DNA from: Terriglobia bacterium
GTDB taxonomy: Bacteria > Acidobacteriota > Terriglobia > UBA7540
Direction of reading: 5' to 3'
DNA: 10,793 bases
Assembly (NCBI GenBank): GCA_030040455.1
Contig: JASHTR010000079.1
Span: forward strand, 1 to 10,793
In this document: positions 1 to 7,040 of the stretch, piece after piece
Layout: every line of letters starts with the position of its first letter
Numbering within the stretch: the stretch's first letter is position 1
Translations under genes and position numbers: made by a program
Notes under the pieces: model-generated
The model's database searches: none
Told to the model about the DNA's origin: nothing
The model's input: the letters and a program-made list of their open reading frames with translations, nothing else

Positions 1-561
<561 letters not shown>

Positions 562-767
562 GAAAACAAAAAATGGGTTGACAGACAAAAGGGCACCGAA
601 AGCACAAAGCCACTCTCCGGAGGGCTAAAAAAGGCGTGACGCTAAGCTTTGCTTCGGTAGATTTTTGTGCTCTACAGACTCCGTGGTAAAAGGCCCTCAC
701 CACAGAGACCCAAAGCCTCGTAAATTAAATAGCGGAATTATTCCTGACGTCACTCTGTGACTTGGCG

Positions 768-792
768 GCTCGGCGAGCGGTTTTTCATTTTT
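768..792 (+). terminator. Possible intrinsic terminator downstream of serS
   Basis: A short GC-rich palindrome, GCTCGGCGAGC (768-778, a 4-bp stem with a 3-nt loop), is followed by GG and two T runs (781-785 and 788-792) on the plus strand. It lies about 200 nt after the serS stop and touches the end of the convergent DinB-like gene. The stem is short, so this is only a candidate. The rest of 562-784 shows no gene. Confidence 0.25.
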
Positions 793-1258
793 CAGCTTCC
801 TTTCCGGCTGCTCGCTCGGTTCGCCACTTGCATATGGCCTCGGCATGCTTCGGGTAATGGCTATACGTATCCAGTCGCAAGCGACGGCGGAAGCGTTTCT
901 CGAATTCGTCTTCAGGCGCGTTCTCAATATAGCGGACGAGGCGTCGATGGGTTTCGTCCAGTTGCTTGAGCACTTCGGAGAGTGAAAGGCTTCTTTTCAG
1001 CGCGGTCATCCGGGCGTTAAAAGCGTCGATGCCGCCATACACTACGGAGTAACGCGGCGGTTGAGCGCCTTTGAGGATAAGCGGCAGGTGCTTCAGTGCC
1101 TCCTCTTCCCAAGTGGTCACGTGCGCGAGAATGTCTCTTACCGACCAGGCGCCGGTGACGCCGGGCTCCAGCAGTTGCCCGTCTGGCAGGCCCGCGTACG
1201 ACTCCTTAAATTCCCTCCACGCGCTGTCCAGCCTCTTCAAAAGTTTCCGCCGATCCAC
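785..1258 (-). CDS. DinB-like four-helix metal-binding protein (ClbS/DfsB- or YfiT-like)
   Basis: A 157-residue protein of the DinB/YfiT helical-bundle superfamily, which holds metal-dependent thiol transferases and small protective proteins. Substrate unknown. The N-terminal helix is followed by WSVRDILAHVTTWEEEAL (residues 38-55), the usual first metal-ligand motif with His46. The C-terminal helix TYSHYPKHAEAICKWR (131-146) supplies His134 and His138 in HxxxH spacing. These three histidines match the family's metal triad. I chose the GTG at 1258 because AAGGGA sits 7 nt upstream of it; the open frame extends to 1390, but that extension overlaps the upstream oxygenase gene and has an arginine-rich, unfamily-like sequence. 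The gene lies 11 nt after the oxygenase stop and is the last member of the ogt operon, which suggests a role in coping with alkylating or electrophilic compounds. The superfamily is clear; the subfamily is uncertain. Confidence 0.82.
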   Translation of the reverse strand: MDRRKLLKRLDSAWREFKESYAGLPDGQLLEPGVTGAWSVRDILAHVTTWEEEALKHLPLILKGAQPPRYSVVYGGIDAFNARMTALKRSLSLSEVLKQLDETHRRLVRYIENAPEDEFEKRFRRRLRLDTYSHYPKHAEAICKWRTERAAGKEAEK

Positions 1259-1269
1259 GGGAATTCCCT

Positions 1270-2025
1270 TTATTTTGCATCGTGGAAAATGATGCCGATC
1301 GTATAACGATGCCCTGAGCGAACGCGACTGACGCCGTGCCGGAGATTCACGCGATACAGGCCTCGAGCGCCCCGGACGGGGCGCTGGCAAACGGCGAAAA
1401 CAACGCCGTCCCCTTGATGAAGAGGCACAACCGTCGGCCGTGATTGCATTCGCGGTCGCTGCTCCGTCATCACGAATTCGCCCCCCGTGAAATCTTTTTG
1501 CGGCTCCGACAATAAGATGGCAAGCTGAAGCGGGAAAACGTGCTCACCATAGAGGTCTTGATGCAGGCAGTTGTAATCGCCGGCCCCGTACTGGAGCAAG
1601 AGCGGCGTCGGCTTTGCCTGGCCGGCCTTGTGGCAGCGGTCAAGGAAACCCGCGTGCTCGGCGGGATACTGAACGTCGATGCCCATCGCCTTGTTCCAAC
1701 GGTTGCCGATCGGCGCAAGGCACGGGTAGATGGAGGTTCTCAGGCTTCGAATGAGTTCCGGCAGCGGATACTTGAAATACCTGTATTCTCCACGACCAAA
1801 GCCCTGGCGTTCCATCACCACGCGGCTGCGGAAGCAATCGTCTTTGGGATACAGCTCCGTCAATGTGTCGCACTCATCCGCAGAAAGAAGATGCTCGATC
1901 ACTGCGCTGCCTTCAGCGTCCAGCTCTTGCGAAACACGCTCCCAATCAACGGCCTTAACACGTTCCAAGATGTTCTTCCGCGAATCGGCTGGGGTAGCGT
2001 TATTTGCGGCCATACGGATCGTCAT
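1270..2025 (-). CDS. 2-oxoglutarate/Fe(II)-dependent oxygenase (prolyl-4-hydroxylase-like, COG3826 type)
   Basis: A 251-residue soluble non-haem iron dioxygenase that should couple 2-oxoglutarate decarboxylation to hydroxylation of an unknown substrate. The double-stranded beta-helix ligands are visible: HxD at His155/Asp157 (NCLHQDLYGEHVFPLQ), distal His230 (NLRHGVSRV), and Arg240 (GHRYTIGIIFHDA), the likely 2-oxoglutarate carboxylate anchor. GGEF at 181-184 is also typical. The ATG at 2025 overlaps the stop of the upstream methyltransferase (ATGA, 4 nt), implying translational coupling; a second ATG at 2013 is possible because AAGGT lies only 2 nt before the first and 12 nt before the second. 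The family (which I recall as COG3826) commonly travels with ada/ogt genes, so its substrate may be an alkylated nucleic acid or protein. It is not AlkB, whose overall sequence differs. Fold and cofactors are secure; substrate is not. Confidence 0.87.
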   Translation of the reverse strand: MTIRMAANNATPADSRKNILERVKAVDWERVSQELDAEGSAVIEHLLSADECDTLTELYPKDDCFRSRVVMERQGFGRGEYRYFKYPLPELIRSLRTSIYPCLAPIGNRWNKAMGIDVQYPAEHAGFLDRCHKAGQAKPTPLLLQYGAGDYNCLHQDLYGEHVFPLQLAILLSEPQKDFTGGEFVMTEQRPRMQSRPTVVPLHQGDGVVFAVCQRPVRGARGLYRVNLRHGVSRVRSGHRYTIGIIFHDAK

Positions 2026-2573
2026 ACCTTGAGCGTCGGCCGCGCCTCTCGATCGAGAAGCGCACGCTTGCGTTCAATGCCTCCACGATAGCCTGAGAGT
2101 GAACCGTCACTCCGCACCGCACGATGGCAAGGGATAACCACCGCCAAGGGATTTGCGGCGCAAGCCTGGCCCACTGCCCGCATTGCCTTTGGCGAGCCGA
2201 TTTGCTTTGCGATCTCGGCATAGGAGGCCCTCGACCCGGCCGGTATCTTGCGCAGCGCCTGCCACACACGCTGTTGGAAGGGGGTCCCTTGAGCGTCAAG
2301 AGGCAAGTCCAGGCCCAATACCGGAGCTTCGACAAAATCTATCACTTGCTTAACGACCCGCTCGAACTCGGCGTCGCCGCTCATCAAATTGGCCTTTGGG
2401 AACCGGTCCTGCAATTCGCGCGTCAGGATTTCCGGGTTATCACCCAGGAAAATAGCGCAAATCCCGCGCTCACTTCGGGCAACCAGGAGTGACCCGATAG
2501 AGCACTGGCCAATGGCAAAGTGTATCTCAGCCTTAGCACTACCAGCGCGATAAGTTGTTACCCACTTGTTCAT
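2022..2573 (-). CDS. ogt: Methylated-DNA--[protein]-cysteine S-methyltransferase (Ada C-terminal type)
   Basis: A 183-residue suicide repair protein that removes the methyl group from O6-methylguanine (and O4-methylthymine) onto its own cysteine. The active-site motif IPCHR is at 147-151, with acceptor Cys149. The DNA-binding helix (RAVGQACAANPLA, 132-144) carries the arginine finger Arg133. An N-terminal ribonuclease-like domain spans about 17-95, and GTPFQQRVWQALR starts the catalytic domain. The sequence resembles the C-terminal half of proteobacterial Ada more than stand-alone Ogt, yet there is no Ada zinc-finger or AraC domain, and only 201 nt separate it from the divergent neighbour. 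The usual Ada SGYRWG reads SGYRGG (160-165), as in Ogt. Start ATG 2573 has a strong AAGGAG 6 nt upstream. First gene of the three-gene operon. The divergent region 2574-2774 shows no Ada box or confident promoter. Confidence 0.95.
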   Translation of the reverse strand: MNKWVTTYRAGSAKAEIHFAIGQCSIGSLLVARSERGICAIFLGDNPEILTRELQDRFPKANLMSGDAEFERVVKQVIDFVEAPVLGLDLPLDAQGTPFQQRVWQALRKIPAGSRASYAEIAKQIGSPKAMRAVGQACAANPLAVVIPCHRAVRSDGSLSGYRGGIERKRALLDREARPTLKV

Positions 2574-2774
2574 CGTCGCTCCTTCTTTTTGACGCTCGCT
2601 ACGAGCAGTCTATCTATTGTTATTGTCCGCCAACACTCCGATTCTTGCTTTCAAATTTGCACGCCTGCCCCCGCACCCTGCAATGAGTTCCCGCTCTTTA
2701 CGGCAGGGTAACAGTATGCTAACGTGGACGCATTGAGTTCAAGCCATTCAAGTTCTTAATCCGCGAGGTGATCG

Positions 2775-3632
2775 ATGAAACGCAGAGAGTTTATCACCAA
2801 AACCACATTGGGTCTGGGCGCTGTCTGGCTGGGCGCGAGGTCTTTTGCGACGGCGACTATGACGCACTTCAGCGCCTCGGACACGGCGGTGCTGGGAAAA
2901 ACGGGCATTCGCACCAGCCGCCTGGCTTGTGGCACGGGAACGATTGGCGGCGGAGGTCATTCCCACCAGACGCGGCTGGGTGTGAATGGCCTGGCTGATC
3001 TTCTGGTGCACGGTTACGAGCACGGCCTTCGGCTTTTTGATTCGGCGGACGCTTACGGTTCACATCCGGCCGTGGCAGCAGCGCTCAAGCGGCTGCCTCG
3101 TGAGAAAGTGACCGTGCTGACGAAATCTGACAACCGTGACCCGGAGGGTATGCGTGCGGATATCGACCGCTTCCGTAGGGAGCTCCAGACTGATTACATT
3201 GACATCCTTCTGATGCACGACATGCAGGAGCCGGATTGGACCACTCGTTATCGTCGCACGATGGACGTGCTTTCAGAAGCCAAGGAAAAAGGGTGGATTC
3301 GTACCCACGGCTGCTCCTGCCACACCATCGGAGCATTGCGTGCCGCGGCCGCTTCACCTTGGGTTGAAGTGGACCTCGCCAGGATGAATCCGATCGGTTC
3401 GCACATGGATGCCGATCCACCCACTGTGCTCGCCGTGTTGCGCGAGATGCGGGCAAAGGGGAAAGGGGTGGTAGGAATGAAGATTTTAGGCCAGGGTGAC
3501 ATGCGCCAACGCCAGGATGAGGCGCTCCACTTTGCGCTCACGAACGGCGCGCTCGATGCCTTCACCATCGGCGCAGAAAACATCGCCGAGCAGAATGACT
3601 TGATGCGCCGCATCGCGGCCATCAGCGCTTAA
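2775..3632 (+). CDS. Tat-exported aldo/keto reductase
   Basis: A 285-residue NAD(P)H-dependent aldo/keto reductase fold (TIM barrel). The catalytic tetrad can be placed: Asp89 and Tyr94 (FDSADAYGSH), Lys117 (VLTKSDN) and His148 (LLMHDM). The barrel opens with the family phrase LGKTGIRTSRLACGTGTIGG (40-59). The first 27 residues look like a twin-arginine signal: KRREFITK, a hydrophobic core (about 10-20), then an Ala-rich cleavage area ARSFATA. Tat export of such a protein fits folding around a cofactor before transport, but the electron donor in the periplasm is unknown. Residues 178-183 (HGCSCH) hold two cysteines in the barrel. Start ATG 2775 is supported by GAGGTGAT just upstream. Divergent from the ogt operon and convergent with lipA. 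Substrate unknown; the family call is secure. Confidence 0.9.
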   Translation: MKRREFITKTTLGLGAVWLGARSFATATMTHFSASDTAVLGKTGIRTSRLACGTGTIGGGGHSHQTRLGVNGLADLLVHGYEHGLRLFDSADAYGSHPAVAAALKRLPREKVTVLTKSDNRDPEGMRADIDRFRRELQTDYIDILLMHDMQEPDWTTRYRRTMDVLSEAKEKGWIRTHGCSCHTIGALRAAAASPWVEVDLARMNPIGSHMDADPPTVLAVLREMRAKGKGVVGMKILGQGDMRQRQDEALHFALTNGALDAFTIGAENIAEQNDLMRRIAAISA

Positions 3633-3747
3633 TTTCCAATGTGCTGGAGATGGGTAGGGCTTGCCTTTTGACCTTGCGACTTTTCAAAATCCTTTGAGGA
3701 TGGGCCAGCCACATCAGCGTTAAACTGCGAACGTTGCGTTGCGCCGC

Positions 3748-4659
3748 TTAGTGAATTGTGTGTGCTGTAAACCCAGCACTTTGTTCGTGGGCGTGGTAGG
3801 AACTGCGAACGAGGGGGCCGGATTCCACGTGCCGAATCCCCAACCGCTCCCCTTCCCACTTGAGCGCGGCGAATTCTTCGGGCGAATAGAAGCGACTGAC
3901 GGGCAATTGCTCCCGGGAAGGCCGGAGATATTGGCCGATGGTCACAATCCCCACACCGGCTGCGCTGAGGTCGGCGAGCACTCCACGTACTTCTTCAACC
4001 GTCTCGCCCAAGCCCACCATCACGCCTGACTTCGTGGGAATGGCCGGAGCAACTTCACGCGAGCGGGCGAGCAACCGCAAGGAACGCTCGTAGCGCGCGC
4101 CCCGGCGAGCCACAGCATACAGCCGGGGAACGGTTTCCATATTGTGGTTCAACACGTCCGGCCGCGCTTCTAAGACGATCTCCAGCGCCTCGTTTGAGCC
4201 ACGAAAGTCCGGGATTAACACTTCAACTTTTACTTGAGGAATAGCGCGGCGCAAGCCTTTAATCGTAAGCGCAAAGAGCGTTGAGCCACCATCTTTGAGG
4301 TCGTCACGATCAACGGAAGTAACCACGACGTAGGCGAGGCCCATGGACTGAGCAGCTTCAGCCACCCGCTCCGGCTCTTCCCAATCCACTTCACCCTTCG
4401 GCGCACCTTTAGGAACCGCGCAAAAGCCACACCGCCGAGTGCAGCGGTCGCCCAGGATCATAAAGGTAGCCGTGCGGTGGCCCCAGCACTCGCCAATATT
4501 CGGGCAGCGAGCGCTTTCGCACACTGTATGCAGGCCCAGACCCCGCATCAGCGCTTTCAGCTCGTAGTAATTTCTTCCGCTGGGCAGCCGGACCTTCAGC
4601 CAGTCCGGGCGCCGCAATCGCGGGGCCGAGGGAGCAATTTGAACGAGTTCTGTTTCCAT
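3748..4659 (-). CDS. lipA: Lipoyl synthase
   Basis: A 303-residue radical SAM enzyme that inserts two sulfurs at C6 and C8 of protein-bound octanoyl groups to make the lipoyl cofactor of 2-oxoacid dehydrogenases and the glycine cleavage system. Both 4Fe-4S clusters are visible: the sacrificial auxiliary cluster Cys47/Cys52/Cys58 (CESARCPNIGECW) and the radical SAM cluster Cys73/Cys77/Cys80 (CTRRCGFC). The essential C-terminal serine motif RSSYHA is at 285-290. Length is normal. No lipB or other lipoate gene is adjacent. The start ATG at 4659 has no clear Shine-Dalgarno. TACAAT (minus strand, 4675-4670) lies 10 nt upstream and could act as a -10 box, which would make the transcript leaderless or nearly so; the matching -35 is poor. 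Identity is certain; the start is likely. Confidence 0.98.
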   Translation of the reverse strand: METELVQIAPSAPRLRRPDWLKVRLPSGRNYYELKALMRGLGLHTVCESARCPNIGECWGHRTATFMILGDRCTRRCGFCAVPKGAPKGEVDWEEPERVAEAAQSMGLAYVVVTSVDRDDLKDGGSTLFALTIKGLRRAIPQVKVEVLIPDFRGSNEALEIVLEARPDVLNHNMETVPRLYAVARRGARYERSLRLLARSREVAPAIPTKSGVMVGLGETVEEVRGVLADLSAAGVGIVTIGQYLRPSREQLPVSRFYSPEEFAALKWEGERLGIRHVESGPLVRSSYHAHEQSAGFTAHTIH

Positions 4660-4662
4660 TTA

Positions 4663-4705
4663 CATTCATTGTAACTGGCTTCGACACGAATCACCACAAT
4701 GAATG
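4663..4705. promoter_or_regulatory. Inverted repeat just upstream of lipA
   Basis: A perfect 10-bp inverted repeat, CATTCATTGT (4663-4672) and ACAATGAATG (4696-4705), with a 23-nt spacer. The left arm begins three bases from the lipA start codon and overlaps the possible -10 box TACAAT on the minus strand. It could be a regulator site or a hairpin in the lipA upstream region. The geometry is seen directly; a function is only suggested by position. Confidence 0.4.
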
Positions 4706-4731
4706 GTTGGGTCACGTCAAAGTCGCGTCTG

Positions 4732-4842
4732 TATGGAGTGCGGGAGCTTGCTCCCGCTTTCCGAGCCGGCACCTTGCTTCTGGCTCCTGCCGCTTCCGCA
4801 AGCGGGCGCGCCCAAAGCGGCAGCAAGCTGCCGCACTCCATA
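4732..4842. repeat. REPIN-like element: two inverted palindromic units
   Basis: Two 29-nt arms (4732-4760 and 4814-4842) are inverted copies that agree at 27 of 29 positions; both start TATGGAGTGCGG at their outer ends and finish CTTT. Each arm is itself a hairpin with a 2-nt loop: CGGGAGC-TT-GCTCCCG (4741-4756) on the left and CGGCAGC-AA-GCTGCCG (4818-4833) on the right. The two differences between arms are a G/C swap on both sides of the same stem pair, so pairing is kept. The 53-nt centre contains further stems, GAGCC (4763-4767) with GGCTC (4782-4786) and CCGCTT-CCGC-AAGCGG (4790-4805), and a small hairpin GGTGC-TTC-GCACC follows at 4843-4855. This architecture matches REP doublets mobilised by RAYT transposases. 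It fills the lipA-nth gap. Confidence 0.8.
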
Positions 4843-4876
4843 GGTGCTTCGCACCAGTGGCATGATGGTGGGTGCT

Positions 4877-4911
4877 GTCACGTGACCGGTTCGTGCTATA
4901 TTATGCCGGTC
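4877..4911 (+). promoter_or_regulatory. Probable nth promoter with palindromes
   Basis: An extended -10 element TGCTATATT (4894-4902; TATATT matches consensus at five of six bases) lies about 70 nt upstream of the nth start. A -35 box is not obvious, as expected for an extended -10 promoter. The perfect palindrome GTCACGTGAC (4877-4886) sits where a regulator could bind, and GACCGG (4884-4889) and CCGGTC (4906-4911) form an inverted repeat that brackets the -10. Positions are seen directly; regulation is inferred. Confidence 0.35.
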
Positions 4912-4973
4912 GCCAAGGTAGAGAGGAGCCGTGGTCGCAGCAGAGGCTGAAAAATTGGCGGTTGGAGAATAAG

Positions 4974-5678
4974 ATGCCTGTCAAGATCAAAAAAACCGGG
5001 CAAAAGAAGAAGAAGCAAGCCGGCAGCAAATCGGGAGGCTACACTTCGCCACACCGCCTGAAAATCATCTTTAGCGCGCTGGACCACCTATTTCCGCAGG
5101 CGGAATGCGCTCTGAAACATGAGAACCCCTTCCAGCTTCTTGTCGCCACCATCCTTTCTGCGCAATGTACGGATGCGCGCGTCAACAAAGTGACTCCGGA
5201 GCTTTTCCGGAATCATCCCACACCCGCCGATTTTGCGGCTCTCCGCCCCGAGGCTCTGGCCGAGGAGATTCGCTCCACCGGATTTTTCCGTAACAAGGCT
5301 AAAAGTATTACCGGAGCCGCCACAAAAATTGTGAACGAGTTCGAGGGAAAAGTACCGCGAACCATGGACGAGCTTCTCACCCTCCCCGGTGTTGCGCGCA
5401 AAACCGCTAACGTGGTTCTCGGCACCGCTTACAACATTGCCACCGGCGTGGTGGTTGATACCCACGTGTTTCGCATCGCGCACCGCCTGAAACTTTCTCT
5501 CGAGAAGACGCCTGAAAAAGTGGAGAAGGACCTGATGAAAATTGTTCCCGAGAAACGATGGGTGTCCTTCGCACATCAAATGATCTGGTTCGGACGAAAG
5601 ATTTGTCAGGCTCGCAAGCCACTCTGCGCTATTTGTCCGGTAGAAAAGATTTGCGACTCTTCGGATAAAACCGTGTGA
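4974..5678 (+). CDS. nth: Endonuclease III (DNA glycosylase/AP lyase)
   Basis: A 234-residue base-excision repair enzyme that removes oxidised pyrimidines and cleaves the resulting abasic site. The helix-hairpin-helix motif LPGVARKTANVVLG (137-150) contains catalytic Lys143; the partner Asp162 is in VVVDTHVFRI. The C-terminal 4Fe-4S cluster is complete, Cys211-x6-Cys218-x2-Cys221-x5-Cys227. The early motif LLVATILSAQCTDARVNK (55-72) is diagnostic of Nth. The open frame runs up to 4872, but I chose ATG 4974 because GGAG precedes it at good spacing and the upstream part would read through the promoter region. The first 20 residues are very lysine-rich (KIKKTGQKKKKQ), an added basic tail that may help bind DNA and is not part of the core fold. 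Divergent from lipA. Confidence 0.97.
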   Translation: MPVKIKKTGQKKKKQAGSKSGGYTSPHRLKIIFSALDHLFPQAECALKHENPFQLLVATILSAQCTDARVNKVTPELFRNHPTPADFAALRPEALAEEIRSTGFFRNKAKSITGAATKIVNEFEGKVPRTMDELLTLPGVARKTANVVLGTAYNIATGVVVDTHVFRIAHRLKLSLEKTPEKVEKDLMKIVPEKRWVSFAHQMIWFGRKICQARKPLCAICPVEKICDSSDKTV

Positions 5679-5780
5679 GCCCGCCCGGAGAAAAGAAAGA
5701 GCCGGAGAGTTTCCGGGCAGTAAAGCTCGGTATTGCAAGGTCGTATTTCTTCGTTTTTCTAGCAAACTTTCGTAGCCCGT

Positions 5781-5865
5781 CGTTCCGAGCGAAGCGAAGA
5801 ATCCCTGCATTTCGTTTTACGCTACAAATGCAGGGATTCTTCGCTCGCTGCGGTCGCTCAGAACG
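5781..5865. repeat. Long imperfect palindrome between nth and bshA
   Basis: A perfect 20-bp inverted repeat, AGCGAAGAATCCCTGCATTT (5793-5812) against 5826-5845, has a 13-nt loop. The stem continues outward with 5781-5792 pairing to 5854-5865 at 11 of 12 positions, after an 8-nt unpaired insertion (5846-5853) on the right arm. It shares no sequence with the element at 4732-4842, so it is a second family. It has no T-run, so it is not a typical terminator, although a transcript would fold strongly here. It resembles dispersed intergenic repeats that I recall from Acidobacteriota and Chloroflexota genomes. The remainder of 5679-5915 shows no gene. Confidence 0.75.
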
Positions 5866-5915
5866 GCATTCTCTTTGATTGCGGCTCGGCCGCGTCGCGC
5901 TATCTCGCTCGTCCG

Positions 5916-7040
5916 ATGAAAATTGGAATCACCTGTTACCCAACCTACGGCGGAAGCGGCGTCGTGGCCACGGAGCTCGGCCTGGAGCTTGCAGCCCGGG
6001 GCCACGAGATTCATTTCATTAGCTCCGCGATGCCGGTGCGGATGACCGCGGCCTCGGAGCAAATTCGCTTTCATGAAGTGGAAGTGATGGACTATCCGCT
6101 TTTCGATCACCCGCCTTATACGCTCGCCCTGGCTTCCAAGATGCACAACGTGGCGATGAACGAGGGCCTGGACCTTCTCCACGTGCATTACGCGATCCCG
6201 CACTCCGTCAGTGCCTACCTTGCCCGCGCCATGCTTCGTCCCCGCCGGCTCCCCTTCGTCACCACGTTGCACGGCACCGACGTGACGTTGGTGGGCGCGG
6301 ACCGCTCTTATCTACCCATTACTCGTTTTTCCATCGAGGAAAGCGACGCCGTGACCGCCATCTCCCACTATTTGCAAAAGGTCACTCGCGACGAATTTGA
6401 AGTGCGTCAAGAAGTTGAGATGATCCCGAACTTCGTCAACTGCGACGTCTTCCAGCCCGCGGACGGCGAGTGCCGGCGGGGGACGTTTGCCCGCGAGGAC
6501 GAGCGCGTTCTCGCGCATCTTTCCAATTTCCGCCCGGTGAAAAGGGTACCCGACGTGATTGAGATTTTCCATCTCGTCCGGCGTGAGATTCCCGCCAAGC
6601 TGCTGATGATCGGCGACGGTCCGGACCGTGCCATCGCCGAGTGGATGGTGCGCGAAAAGAGATTGAGCGCGGACGTTATTTTCCTGGGCAAGCAGAACCA
6701 GGTTCAGGACCTCATTAACTGCGCGGACGTCCTGCTGCTGCCGAGCGACCTTGAATCCTTCGGCCTCGCCGCGCTTGAAGCCATGGCGTGCGGAGTGCCG
6801 GTGGTTTGTTCGCGGGTGGGTGGTGTGCCGGAGGTTGTCCGCGACGGCGTGGACGGATTCCTCGTGCCCCCGCGCGACGTGAAGACCATGGCCGCAAAGG
6901 CGCTAGAAATCCTCACCGACCCTGTGAAGCGCGAGGCTATGGGCCGTGCTGGACGCCAACAGGCAAACAGCCGTTTCTGCAGCGATAAAATTATCCCGCT
7001 CTACGAAAGCCTTTATCGCCGTGTCATCGGAACAAGGTAG
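5916..7040 (+). CDS. bshA: N-acetyl-alpha-D-glucosaminyl L-malate synthase (BshA)
   Basis: A 374-residue GT4-family retaining glycosyltransferase that joins UDP-GlcNAc to L-malate, the first step of bacillithiol synthesis. The N-terminus MKIGITCYPTYGGSGVVATE is nearly the BshA family signature, with the GGSG loop at 12-15. HGTD (119-122) and NFRPVKR (204-210) line the acceptor and nucleotide-sugar clefts. The EX7E motif is Glu280 to Glu288 (ESFGLAALEAMACGVPVV). Length is exactly typical. The start ATG 5916 has no strong Shine-Dalgarno, but the signature leaves no room for another. bshB and bshC are not in the window. A less likely alternative is another GT4 mannosyl- or glucosyltransferase; the N-terminal signature argues against it. 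Confidence 0.93.
   Translation: MKIGITCYPTYGGSGVVATELGLELAARGHEIHFISSAMPVRMTAASEQIRFHEVEVMDYPLFDHPPYTLALASKMHNVAMNEGLDLLHVHYAIPHSVSAYLARAMLRPRRLPFVTTLHGTDVTLVGADRSYLPITRFSIEESDAVTAISHYLQKVTRDEFEVRQEVEMIPNFVNCDVFQPADGECRRGTFAREDERVLAHLSNFRPVKRVPDVIEIFHLVRREIPAKLLMIGDGPDRAIAEWMVREKRLSADVIFLGKQNQVQDLINCADVLLLPSDLESFGLAALEAMACGVPVVCSRVGGVPEVVRDGVDGFLVPPRDVKTMAAKALEILTDPVKREAMGRAGRQQANSRFCSDKIIPLYESLYRRVIGTR

Noticed and set aside
745..752. TGACGTCA palindrome after serS
   Set aside because: An 8-bp palindrome is expected by chance, and it sits in a convergent gap with no promoter near it.
1259..1390. N-terminal extension of the DinB-like frame
   Set aside because: It overlaps the oxygenase gene, is arginine-rich and unlike the family. 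The GTG at 1258 with AAGGGA upstream is a better start.
1540..2091. 183-codon plus-strand frame opposite the oxygenase
   Set aside because: It is the antisense shadow of a gene with strong family motifs, has no recognisable domain and no ribosome site that I can see.
2574..2774. Ada box or divergent promoter between ogt and the aldo/keto reductase
   Set aside because: I looked for an Ada box and for a paired -35/-10 on both strands and found no convincing match. The near-repeats of TTCAAG at 2737-2754 are too short to interpret.
3684..3701. Small hairpin ATCCT-TTG-AGGAT between the aldo/keto reductase and lipA
   Set aside because: The stem has 5 bp and no T-run, so it does not qualify as a terminator.
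4596..4841. Minus-strand frame beginning MECGSLLPL
   Set aside because: It is encoded by the REPIN-like repeat and runs into the lipA 5' end in another frame. It reflects repeat sequence, not a gene.
4872..4973. Upstream extension of the nth frame
   Set aside because: It would pass through the probable promoter, and the ATG at 4974 has a good Shine-Dalgarno.
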